Below are positions 34,141 to 46,744 of a stretch of 64,000 nucleotides of DNA, in pieces (position 1 is the first letter of the stretch; every line of letters starts with the position of its first letter). The position numbers were made by a program, and so were the translations under genes. The notes under the pieces are model-generated. The model saw only the letters and a program-made list of their open reading frames with translations, ran no database searches and was not told where the DNA came from. The stretch is from Exobasidium rhododendri (lineage: Eukaryota > Basidiomycota > Exobasidiomycetes > Exobasidiales > Exobasidiaceae): NCBI GenBank assembly GCA_026210745.1, contig CP110630.1:5456001-5520000 (forward strand), in the 5' to 3' direction.

Positions 34141-36286
34141 TCAGGCACCTCTCCCTCCTCTTCTTGCACCTCGATTGCCTCGTCCACCTCTTGACGAACC
34201 ACGACTTCCGCGACCACCGCCACCGCCTCTTCCTCCTCGACCGCCTTGCCCTCCTCTTTGGCCAGTCATAATTCTACCACCTCTTCCTTTATCTGGTCCG
34301 TATTCACCATCGGCATCCCTTCGTGTACTGGCTATGTTCTGATTTCCAAGACGCATAATATCGTCGACGGAAGCCAAGAGCTTCTCCTTTCGAGGCTATA
34401 AGGAGAGAGGTAGTAAAAGAATGGTATGAAATTAGTAAGAACCGCTGCTTTACCTTCACCCATCGCAAAGAGAAGTTGTCTCCACTCACGTTACGTGCAA
34501 ACATTGTTGCCCAGCTTTCGATCAAAGCATCATCCCACGCTCGACCTGACAAGTCGTTGAGCTTAGCCTTGAGTCCTGTTCGAAGGGCGGATTTGCGTGC
34601 ATCCTTTGCGAAGATGGCTTCTCCTCTTTCGCTCCAGAAACCAATCAAGATGCGCTCTGCTGCTCGTTCTGATGCAACGCCGTCCGATTCTCCGAGACTG
34701 GCTGCCCTCGCTTCGGGCTGTCTTTCACCCTCCTCATCTTCTTCTTCGTCATCACCTTCCTCATAGTCATCGTCCATGTTGCGACTTGACGTCTGCCCAC
34801 TCCTTTTGCCCGCTAAGACCTCTTCCTCCATCTCTTCCTCAAAGCCGACTTCGAAAGCTGCCTCACTGAACGGATTCCACTCTTCTTCTTCATCCGAGTC
34901 CGGCTCTTCTGCTCTTGCCAAGATGGCAGCTCGAATGTCCTCGGACAAACCTGATGCTAGGTTTGATTGAGATGCTTCCTCTGCTCTAGACTTTCCTCGA
35001 ATGACCTTGACGCCTGTTAAATCTTGGCTATCGAAGATATTCGCTCGTTCTTGCAACATTCGAAGGGCCTCTTCGTCCTCCTGTCTCTCGTAAAATTCTG
35101 TATTTACGTCAGCGACATCTCCCTCTTCGTCGACGCTCTCCACTTCCTCCTCTTCAAGAAGGAGCTGTATCACCGTCTCTGCATCCTTGCCCAAGAACTT
35201 TGCGCCGGAGAGACGTTCTTCTAAAGCGTGTTGGTCAAGGTAGGGCAAGATAGCCAAGACCGATTCGATTATTTCGACAGGTACCTGCTCCAAAGGCACA
35301 GTCATATCGACTGACGAAATGACTCGCTTCCAGGCTGATCCCAAAGTAGCAAATTGAGCGGTGTCTCTGTCAGAAAAGCCTGCTCTCTTCATCTGATCAG
35401 CTGTTGCGTCAAGGCGCAGTGAAGAATATGGCCGTACTTCTTCTACTATCAGTCGCGATAGAGGTTTTATCAGTGCAAGATCTACCATCATCGGCATGTC
35501 TACCAGCGGTATACTGCCCTGATCAAGATTATCCCTTCCACACAAAGCTTCCAGCAACACATCAATTTCCTTTGTAGAATTCCTCTTCGTCGATCTTGCT
35601 ACGTAAATGATGAAGCGCTCGGCGAGGGACCAAGCTGCATCAAGAATCGATACTTTCGCTTGCAAAGATGGTACGTCGTCACATGCTTTGAGTTCCTGAT
35701 ATTCCGATTGTAATTTTGCTATCGATTTGCAGATCACATCACTCTCTTCGCTTCCACGCTCCCGCTGTCCTTTTGTCAGCTTGTCCTCGGCGATTCTTCT
35801 ACCGGGCATGACTGAGACAATACACGCCAATATCCGAGCTGCTTTTGAGATTCTCATCGCCCGCTCATCCTTCCCTGTTCCATCCTCTGTAGCAGCCTTT
35901 TCGTAAGCCAAAGAAGCAGCCCGAATATAGTTGATCGCCTCACTTTCGTCGATCAGTCTGGACAACAAATCCTTTGCATTTGTACAGAGTGCAAAGTCAA
36001 CTAGCGAAGATTGATTCGGTAGTAGCTTTCGAACCAGCGAGGGATCGCCTCTTGAGATCAGCTTGCGAACCAGATCAGCAATGAGGAGGCTTTGTTTTTG
36101 CACATCCTTGCTGACATTTGATGCTGGATCTTGGACGGAAGCAGCGGCGAGACGACGAAGAGCATGTACGACGTGAAAGGATAGATCAGAGTGTTGCGAT
36201 ACAGCAATAGCGAGCTGAGGTGCAGGTAGCTGCGATAGAAGACTTAGCAAGACGGTGGTATCGTCGTCCACTACTGTGGCTGTCAT
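34141..36286 (-). CDS. CUE3: CUE3/ASCC2-like CUE-domain protein with RGG tail
   Basis: Exons 36286..34490 and 34395..34141 encode 683 residues. A long helical N-terminal region precedes a CUE-type ubiquitin-binding segment (VEIIESVLAILPYLDQHALEERLSGAKF...VIQLLLEEEE), then RANIFDSQDLTGVKVIRGKSRAEE, which resembles the region after the CUE domain in ASCC2, and a strongly acidic stretch. Yeast Cue3 and human ASCC2 belong to the ribosome quality-control trigger complex that splits collided ribosomes. The second exon adds KLLASVDDIMRLGNQNIASTRR and about 45 residues almost wholly of Gly and Arg (RGG repeats). The CUE3 assignment is from memory of motif order and is moderate. Confidence 0.72.
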
Positions 36287-36536
36287 CTTGGTGCACTAAG
36301 AGATCCCCCAATTTCCGAGTTAAGACGGTGCACCTACAAGGATGGAGCGCGAAGACGTAGGCTAGATGGAGAAGACCCTCACTCCACCTTCAGAACAAAT
36401 TGACGCCTGGAAATTTTCCTTAGCGTATCTTTTTTTGAATTGCCTCGTCTTTATTTCTTCCTGGTAAACGTAGGTCTTGCCTCACCACTTCACAATATTG
36501 AGGTCTGGCGACATCCACTCACCCGGAATCAATTCA

Positions 36537-38279
<1,743 letters not shown>

Positions 38280-38370
38280 CAAAGCTTTCAATGTAACATC
38301 ATAACAGCAAGCAAATGAATACAACATCACAAGAGAAGAACGTTAGTGCCGCTGTGTCATGAGGGTTGAT

Positions 38371-39338
38371 CTACCACCACAGGCTGGGAGGGAATTATTG
38401 TCAGTATAAAGTCAGCGACACACCTCGAGGTGTCATCGTGGCGGCTTACCGATGAGTAGAGCACTGGTATCCATGAGGGTTGTTGTGCAAATACTTCTGG
38501 TGGTAGTCTTCAGCAACGAAGAATGCGCTGGCGGGACGCTCCTCAATGGTCGTGGCGAGCTTCTGACCCTTGGGAGTGAAGTGCTGTTTGAAAAGTAGCA
38601 AGTAGAAACGAAGACCGTTAAAATCTGTGTTTCGCCCTTCTTACTCTCCCCTTAGAAAAAAACTAACCTTCTCTTGTACTTCCGCCATGACCTTCTTGAC
38701 AATGCTTAATTGATTATCGTTGTGTGGGAAGAGAGCTGATCTGTACTGCGAGCCTCGATCATTGCCTTGCGCATTGAGTTGAGTGGGATCGTGCGATCGG
38801 AAGACTGATGAGAACAGGAGAGCGGGGGCGTCAGTCCATCGGGAGCTGAGAAGAATCAGAGAGGGTGCCCGAGCAAGACTTACAAAATTCGATCAGCTCG
38901 GCGTATGTCACCTTGGACTGCGAGAGCGCACGACAATATGGGTGGACTGGACGTGAGCATCGTCGTTGCAGACCTGTTCTCTCTGCACAGCATACTCACA
39001 GGATCAAATTTGATCTGAGTGGCCTCTGCATGCCCGGTCCTTCCGGTGCAGACTTCTTGGTAGCTGGGATTCTTACTTGAGTCTTTGCCACCAATGAAGC
39101 CTACTTTGGCATCAAGCAAACCCTTGCCATTGCCATAGTGCTCGCGAAAGATATGTTCGGTTCCCCAGAAGCATCCGCTTGCTACAGTAGCCAAGTTCAG
39201 TTCAGCTCCCTCGCTTCCATTGGTAGTCGACATTGCTCTTTTCGCTTCCAAAGCTGTGTTGGTGGTTGGTTCAGTCGGTGGGCCAATAATGTTTGGTTTT
39301 CTGCCGGGTAAGGAAAATCGAGAAAGGTGTGAGAGCAT
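38371..39338 (-). CDS. MXR1: Peptide-methionine (S)-S-oxide reductase MsrA
   Basis: Exons 39338..39000, 38917..38884, 38804..38668, 38583..38450 and 38383..38371. The catalytic GCFWG, GKDSSKNPSYQEVCTGRTGHAEA and FFFRSHDPTQLNAQGNDRGSQYRSA identify MsrA, which reduces methionine sulfoxide in oxidised proteins using thioredoxin. The structure is odd: a 34-base internal exon and a 13-base last exon (four codons finishing HRLWW). Both are supported because the family sequence and phase run straight through. Two starts are possible: 39338, giving a basic, Ser-rich leader that could target mitochondria, or 39233 (MSTTNGSEG), giving a normal 183-residue cytosolic form. One donor (38667) is GTTAGT. 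Confidence 0.9.
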
Positions 39339-39698
39339 CAACAACGAAGCAGGGACCAGGAATGCGACTAATAAGAAGTGGCGAATGGCGTGCAGTGTAG
39401 TGCCGGGGGTGTGGAAGATGCAGACGGTGGGGGGAAAGCGGAGAATGTTTCCAAGAGGCACTCACAAGTAGTGCAGCACAAGAAGGTGTGCTCAGGTGGA
39501 GAAGCGGGCACGCTCAAGTAAAGGCTGACGTAAGGCAAGTGCGCCTTGCGGATTTAAGGTCTGAAGTAGCAGGCTAATAGCGAAGGACCAAGAACGGGAA
39601 TCTATATTGCGTGGGCCAAGAGATTGTTTGTTACATGTGTAAGCTTGAGGGAAGTATCATCAGTGTTTGTGGGAGAGGTGTGAGAATGGAAACACCTT
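39339..39698. other. Gap between MsrA 5' end and an unassigned gene
   Basis: 360 bases. On the minus strand a GTGAGT donor (39465) and two CAG/TTAG acceptors nearer the MsrA start suggest an intron in the MsrA 5' leader. No separate gene is visible. Confidence 0.4.
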
Positions 39699-41813
39699 CT
39701 ACATTCCTTCAAAAAAGCCTCTGAATCGACTGCGGTCGCACAAGAATGGGAAGGAAGGATCAATCGCCGGCTTTGGATGGGCCTGCAAAGATGCACTTTC
39801 ACTCCTGTAGAAGCTTGATGCCCCTTTCTGAGAGTTGTTTGAGCTCTTCGAAGAAGGCTCGACGGTGACAGTGGGAAGGTCAGGTCTGGCGAATTTGAAG
39901 CGGATCGTGTCATGGTTAGTCGTATGTTCCACGGATGATTGCGCAGGCTGTTGCGATGGGCTTGAAGAAGGTCGCACTGTTTCTTCTGAACCGACGCCCA
40001 CCCTATCGCATTTGGCACGGTGAGACGGACGCTCAATGGCGTCGATACCCTGAAAGTGTCCTACATCATCAGAACCTTCGGAGCGGCACGACTGGCCATG
40101 ATCTCGCCGCATCGAAAGGGGAGTAGCTTTTCGCACAGAATCTACTGAGGAGGAATAGGCTGTTTCTTCTTGGTCTCCTTTCTTCCCTTCCTTGTGCATT
40201 GATCCCTCATCTTGGTCAACGACGTAAGCACGGCGGGTAGAACTGGTGTGATGAGCTGCTTCATCATTTTCTCCATAGTCTACATCTTCATTGATGTAGT
40301 CGCTGATACCTTCATAGCAGATCCGTCTTTCCTCTTCCATTCGTTGATGTCGTTCCTCCTCTTCTTCATCTACGTCTTCATGGAAGGCGTCTAAATGCTC
40401 GCCTGTAGCATTTTCATGGTCTGCAAGACCTTCTAATCGATGTGTCACATCCTCTTCTCTGTTTTGGAAGAGTCCACTTGGAGCAATAGACGGCACTACG
40501 AGTACCTCTTCAGGACGTGGAACCAGAATGTCGCGCTGTCTAGCTGTCGCGTCATGCGGTAAGTTTTCTGCAACGTTCATCAGTCGCATCACATCGATCT
40601 CTTCGGCCCCTTTCGCGGTTGACGTAGAGAAGACGTTTTTTGAGGCGGCTGTCAGCAATGATGCCGAAGGTGTTTCAGAGCAGTGCGTCACCTTCTTATC
40701 TCCCATCTGCTCCTCATGACCACTTTCCTTCCCTGCCTGCTCTTCCGAGTTCTGCTCCATTTCGACGGTGTAATCGGCAGCATCTGCTACCTCCTCCTCT
40801 GCTAAGCTTTCTGTTTCATCTGCTACCTCATCATCAGATTCTTCTGCTTGCGTGTCTTCGACAGCGCACAATCTACCTTTCATCAATGAAACGTGTTCCT
40901 GAATCGCATCCACCATCTTGTTTGCATCACCCATGATCCACTTGACTTGTCTTTCCACTGCATATATTGCCTTCCGAGTCGATTGGCTCTCCAAAATTCT
41001 TCTCTCGCCGTCTGCTTTTTCATTACGTATATGATGACACTTGCGTTCATTCCTTCCTCGAACCACTTTAGCAATTGCTGTCATCAAAGCTTTCAATTCT
41101 GGATACGATTGTCGAAACTGCTGCACGTCTGCTTCTACGACTCTTGCTTTGGCCTCGCTAGACAGGCGATACATCTCTCCCAACGTCTCTAGGTCAAGTG
41201 TATTCACCTTGACCAATTTCTTGTGGCGCTTGAATACTGGTCCTGTACCTTGTTGATCACCGTCTCGACCTTTGCGTTTGCCGGCCGCATTACTCGCATG
41301 CAGCGCTTCATCTGCCTCATTCTCTCTTTGCTCGTTTTCCTCTTCTGAATGCCATTGCATCGGTGGCAATTCATACCCGCGCTTCCACAACTGCCATAGC
41401 TGCTTCTCGCGAACCGTAAGCTTTTTCGGCTCTTCTTCATCTTCGTCCTTTTTGACTATATCGCCAATCGCCACTGCAATTGACTTTCCTTGCAAGATTC
41501 TCTCACTGATCCTTTTCGACTTCTCGAGGACAATCGTGAGATCATCGTTTGGAGTCACGAGGCTGTCAAGGGCGAGGAGAAGAGGGAGAAATCAACGATG
41601 AAGCAAAGTCAGCACGTAGCATGTAGAGCGCGCTTTTACAGTGACCGCGTACTAGGTTTCAGCATCCTCCCCATCTGGCTCGTAAGAATCGCAGCCGAAC
41701 TGTAGAAGCGATCAGAGAAATGAGTAGTCTGAAGACGTCAAGACAGCCCGTTGCTTGCTCACTGCTTCTTTGCGGGCAAATTCTAGTAGATTCGGTCTAT
41801 GATGCGCCTCCAT
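39699..41813 (-). CDS. Acidic protein of unknown function, 653 residues
   Basis: I do not recognise this gene. Exons 41813..41763, 41699..41653 and 41562..39699 join in phase. The N-terminus reads MEAHHRPNLLEFARKEAFG, then a short acidic exon and a helical stretch VLEKSKRISERILQGKSIAV followed by LTVREKQLWQLWKRG. A basic KRKGRDGD and KRHKK region could be a nuclear signal. A coiled-coil-like central part (SSEAKARVVEADVQQFRQ; RQVKWIMGDANKMVDAIQEHV) is followed by about 300 residues of acidic low complexity. The last 80 residues are Ser/Pro-rich with a possibly conserved IRFKFARPDLPTVTVE motif. The 47-base second exon uses a GTACGC donor, which is weaker than usual. A nuclear scaffold is only a guess. 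Confidence 0.65.
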
Positions 41814-42059
41814 CTCGAAGCTTTGCAATTGAGAGAGTCAAATAGGAAGGAGGGAGCGTCAAAGAAATCAAGCAGTGTGACTTTTCTCGGGGCGTGAGTA
41901 AATTGGCCCCTGCCTTCCTGCCTTGCGCTGTGTATGCATCGAGCGGCGCGATCGGTGACTCTACTACTGCTTGAAGAAGTCTACGAAGAAGTCTATCTAT
42001 TGTCTATGCTTCGCTACTGGAAAGTACGTACATCGAAGAGCATTTGAGCCCATGTGAAG

Positions 42060-43728
42060 CTATTCTCTCACTTTGCAAGCACCCTCAATGTCGCCGTACA
42101 TCTCCATTCTAGAAGCGACAAAGTCCGAGAATTGCTTGATAGGACAAGAGTGACCAGGTCCAGATTTGCAGTGATCCAACTGTTGTATAGCGCCGTTGAC
42201 GATAGTTCGTATGTAATCGTTCTTGTCACTGCAAGTGATCCTTTCGATTGCAACATGACCTAGGAAGGGCAAAACGTGTGATGTTCTCCAGACTCGATCA
42301 TCCACTCTTCGATCTAATGGCATGGGTCCCCTCTCGGTTTGATTCCAAATGCCAAGAGCGACCAAAGCCATCGGTGGTTCTTCTCGATGAGTGAAGTAGG
42401 CAAATAGTTGTTGAGTGTGAGTCGAATTGGGTGAACCGCCTGGTCCCGGTAAGTCAGAATCTTTGCTGACATCAAAGTGAGGATGATCACCTCCGTTTCC
42501 GCTAGCAGAAAGGAGGTTGTGCGTCGAAGTATTGAGCCAGTGGACGCCGAGATAAGGTGCAATGGGACTAGCATAGCCGACCATCTGAGGAGTTTGCAAG
42601 ATGCTCGTCGGCATGAATTCGAGAGATAAACCGTCTGCCAACTTACCTTGTGGTAGATTAGATCATTGAAATACTCAAAATTGTTCCAGTCCTCAGCGTC
42701 AAAGATGGAAGGCTTGCAGAACTCCGTTTTGCCTCTTCCCTTGATGACGGTCTCATAGCCACACAGCATGAAGATGGCAACCACTGTCAAGGACAAGATC
42801 GGTGAGTACGATGGGACGTAGGGCTTATAAAGAAGGAAAAGATCTCACCATCTTCCAGGGTAAAGTCGAAGTCTGGTGCGATTGCTTGCATCTTCTTGAG
42901 AGGATCTGGTCCCCAGTTCTTCAAGAAGACTCTAATTTCGATAGTGAGGTGAGTTGCACCGTCAGTAGGGTCTATTACCTTCTCCTTCCCTGCTCACCTT
43001 GCATCTGCTCTTCCGTCTTCTTTTGTAAATCGAGGGCAAACTTTGTGAGGAGTGAGACTGGCTGACCAGTTAGGGTCCTTGTTAGATACCTGAACAAGGC
43101 TCAGATACTTTCCATCGCCTTCACCGTCATCTCCTTCCTGATTACGAGGGAAAGCGCCTTTGATGAAAGCTTTCGCAGTGTCTACATCTCTTGAGGAACT
43201 AGCTGTCCAGATCTTGAAAGGCGTCTTTACCTTGTCAGCCTGGCTCTTGTCTTTTCCGAGTCGACGAGGTGGGAGCAGGTGAGGGTACAGTTTTCGAAAT
43301 CGCTTTCCTTGGGTGAAAGCATCCTCTTTACCCGGCTCTGTCAACTGTTCGAGATTTTCGTCATTAATGGGTGATTTCCAATCATTGAGAAAGCCCAGAG
43401 GACCACCGACGGGGAATACACCTCTGTTCGCTTCCACCTTCGTCGCAAAGGGTTCCATGTACTCTTCCCATTCATCGTCATTGGCATAGATACTGCTATG
43501 TCTAATAAGAAACGCTGCAGCAGTCACGTTGCAGCCGGATGGCGGCTTGATGTTGGCCCCGGGCGCATCGTGGTATGGACTGATGCCGCTCGAATGCTCC
43601 ATCGGGTCCCAGTCAGGATGATCATCTTGCACTGCAGACGAGGGAGCAAAGACAAGCTGAGGTGGATTGGGTGCTGCTCGGATGCATGACAGCACCACAA
43701 GGACCGCAGCGGCAGAACATAGACGCAT
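42060..43728 (-). CDS. Secreted histidine acid phosphatase-like protein (clade 2)
   Basis: Exons 43728..42998, 42931..42849, 42783..42647 and 42584..42060 encode 491 residues. A signal peptide is clear (MRLCSAAAVLVVLSCIRA). The catalytic region reads FLIRHSSIYANDDEWEEY, so the usual RHG is RHS. Later motifs are IWTASSSRDVDTAKAFIKG, a CGYET segment, and YFTHREEPPMALVALGIW, where family members carry the proton-donor region. NxS/T sequons and paired cysteines fit an extracellular or vacuolar enzyme. Histidine phosphatases of this clade release phosphate from phytate and other esters, but the substrate is unknown here. A GTGAGAG donor lies at the end, so the final residues are slightly uncertain. 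Confidence 0.82.
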
Positions 43729-43986
43729 TCAAGCTGAATGGCTCCGTGATGAAAGAAGTAGAAGAGAGTGACGATCAGGGGTGGTGTACGATCGCAAAGA
43801 GATCGACAATTGGCAGCAGTACGACTCAGACAAAGGCTTGCTCGTTTAGGTAAGTGGAGGCGCACGAAACCTAAAGGGAAGGAAAGGCGCCTATAACTTT
43901 TTTTTTTTGGATTTTCACGATCGGAAGGACACCTAGGAACTTGTGTTCTTCACACGACAACACACGTCCTCACCATCAGGCTGTCG

Positions 43987-46674
43987 ATGTCGATGGCAAT
44001 TCCGATGCGTGGGAGGGGCTTAGGTCACGCGCTTGGAGTGGCAGTACGACGATCTAGGCCGTCTACATCCTGGGGCACGTCGAGTGTCTGTCCGGCTTGC
44101 GTCCGTCAATTTAGCCATGATCGATCTTCAAGAGCAGTGGCAATCACCACAGCATCTTCTTCCGATGCCGAAGCGGACGCTCGAGTGTTACGAGCACTGT
44201 TTGACGCTCCAGAGACCTCATCAATGAGATCCGAACGTACTGCCAAAAAGCGCCTTTCCGCATCGTTGGGTCTATTTGGGTCGCCTTCCCTCACACAACC
44301 ATCGTCGTTTCTCGAATTGGCGAAGAGAACATTGCTGAGAGCTCAACTGCTGGTGTCAAGAATCGTCGATGCTCCAAACAATGGATACGAAGAGATGACA
44401 AAGGTCGTTCGCAACTTGGACCGACTAAGCGATCTTCTTTGCGGGGTTATCGATTGTGCTGAATTGATCCGGAATGCTCATCCCGATCGAGAGTGGGTCG
44501 ATGCAGCAAACGAAGCGTACGAATATCTGTGTGGCTACATGAATGTGCTCAACACGCACACTGGTCTTTATGAGGTGAGAAGGGAGAGCCTATAGTGTAT
44601 GGGAGAGCATCCTACTTACCTGCCTTGAAATTTAGGTGCTGGCCAAGATCTTATCAAACGAACAGCTTCGGTCGTCGCTCTCGCCGGAGGCTACAGCAGT
44701 AGCGTACGTCTTCCTCAGAGATTTTGAAAAGTCTGGCATTCACTTACCAGAAGCACAACGAGCCAAATTCGTCTCGCTTAGCGATGAGATTCTCGTCTTG
44801 GGAAGGTCTTTTCTGCAGGACACCTCCCAGGTAGCTTCCAACGACGTCTTAGAGATGCCTCTCGAGTGGATAAAGGGCATTCCAGGGCCAATCACGCAAG
44901 CCATCCGGTCCTCCAGTCTGAGAAAGGACGATACTCTGCAACTGCGAAAGAATTCGTGGGAAATGCAGGCAGTCTCGAAGTATGCACCGGACGAGAGAGC
45001 TAGAAAGGTGGCGCATTTGGGAATGAATAGCGGGACAGAGCAACAAGTTGGCATACTAGAGAGATTGCTGCAGAGGAGAGGAGAGCTAGCTAAATTGACA
45101 GGAAATGATAGTTTTGCCTCGATGACATTGGGAGACAAGATGGCACGCAAACCGGAAAACGTGAGCGGATTCTTGGCCTCGCTCTCCACTCATCATCGAC
45201 CGCTGGCGGATCGCAACCTTGATCAACTACGAACGCTAAAGGCTAAAGAGGAAGGGAAGAGGGATTTTTTCGCTTGGGATCGAGATTATTATGCAGAACA
45301 CTATATGAGAGCGATGAGTCTGCAGACATCCACTCCTCCAATCAACGGGTTCTTCAGCGTCGGTACAGTGTTTGCTGGACTGTCGAGGCTGTTCGAAAGG
45401 CTGTACGGGATCAGCCTGAGAGCTGCCGAAGTGTCTGAGGGGGAGGTTTGGGCGGAAGACGTGTGTCGCATGGATGTGGTGGAGGAAGGCAATGTGATTG
45501 GAACAATCTATGCAGATCTTTATAACAGAAGGGGGAAACCTTCCAGTGCCGCTCATTACACTGTCCGATGCTCACGAAGGACAGACGAAGACGACGAGTT
45601 GAACGACTTTCGATTGGGCAAGCTTGAGAACGGTCGAAAAATGTCGGTAGAGCAAGGTCAGGAGCTCACAAGGACACTAGACGTGAAGAGTGTACCTTCC
45701 CACAGTCGACCTGGATTGTATCAACTGCCGATCGTCGTCTTGTTGTGTGACTTTGTGCGTCCAACACTGAAGAGTGGGCCAAGCTTGCTCAACTGGCACG
45801 AAGTCGAGACGCTTTTCCACGAGATGGGGCACGCCATCCATTGTGAGTCTTGCAGCTTCTTCGCCGATGCTGTCTATCGTTTTTACTGATTCCCTCCTCC
45901 CTTCTCCTGTACATCTCCATTTCCGCCCCGTTACCTTTTCCAGCTATGATCGGACGAACAGAGTACCACAACGTTTCCGGAACCAGATGCGCCACTGATT
46001 TCGTCGAACTACCATCGATCTTGATGGAACACTTTCTTTCAAGTCCCGAAGTGATCGGTCTGGTCGCCCGACATCACGCCACAGACGCCCCTCTACCTTA
46101 CCACCATCTCACTTCGTATCTTCAGTCCGCTAGATCGTTGGACTCTCTGGACGTTCACAACCAGATCCTGCTGGCTAGTCTGGATCAGGTGTATCATTCA
46201 CCTTTGGCACTGGAACAGAGGTTTGATTCGACTCAGTCATTGCAGGTGTTACAGGACAAAATCGGCATCATTCCCGCCATGAAGGGTGTGACGTGGCAGG
46301 TGAACTTTGGCCATTTGTTTGGTTATGGTGCAACGTACTACAGCTACCTGTTTGATCGAGTCATCGCTGCTCGAGTCTGGAAGAAACTCTTCACGGACGA
46401 CCCTCTAAGTAGGGAGCAAGGCGAGATCTTCAAGAACGGAGTCCTGGCTCACGGCGGTGGACGGGACCCTTGGTCCATGCTGGCCAACGTATTGCAAGAT
46501 GAAGAAATTGCAAATGGAGCAGAAGATGCTCGTGCAATGCAAGCTGTTGGGTGAGTGCTCATCCGTGACTGTGGTGACGTTTGATAGGGCATTTGTCTGA
46601 CGCTGACGCTCTCGTTGCTTTCAAATCTTGTCTTGCTCAGTCGATGGGGCATCGCTGAAATAGAGCCAAAATAG
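43987..46674 (+). CDS. OCT1: Mitochondrial intermediate peptidase OCT1
   Basis: Exons 43987..44574, 44636..45842, 45944..46550 and 46641..46674 encode 811 residues. The M3 metallopeptidase zinc site HEMGH is at residues 591-595, followed across a splice by [25 protein letters not shown], which supplies the third zinc ligand. The N-terminus is Arg- and Ser-rich with almost no acids, typical of matrix import. Oct1 removes an octapeptide from imported precursors after the main processing peptidase. The last exon is only 34 bases, ending [13 protein letters not shown]1 converges on it with about 70 bases between the stops. Confidence 0.96.
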
Positions 46675-46744
46675 ATGAAATGTAGAAGAATAGACTCTCA
46701 CTTGCATACCTTTTCGACTGAATGAGAGAAATTTCTTCCACCAC

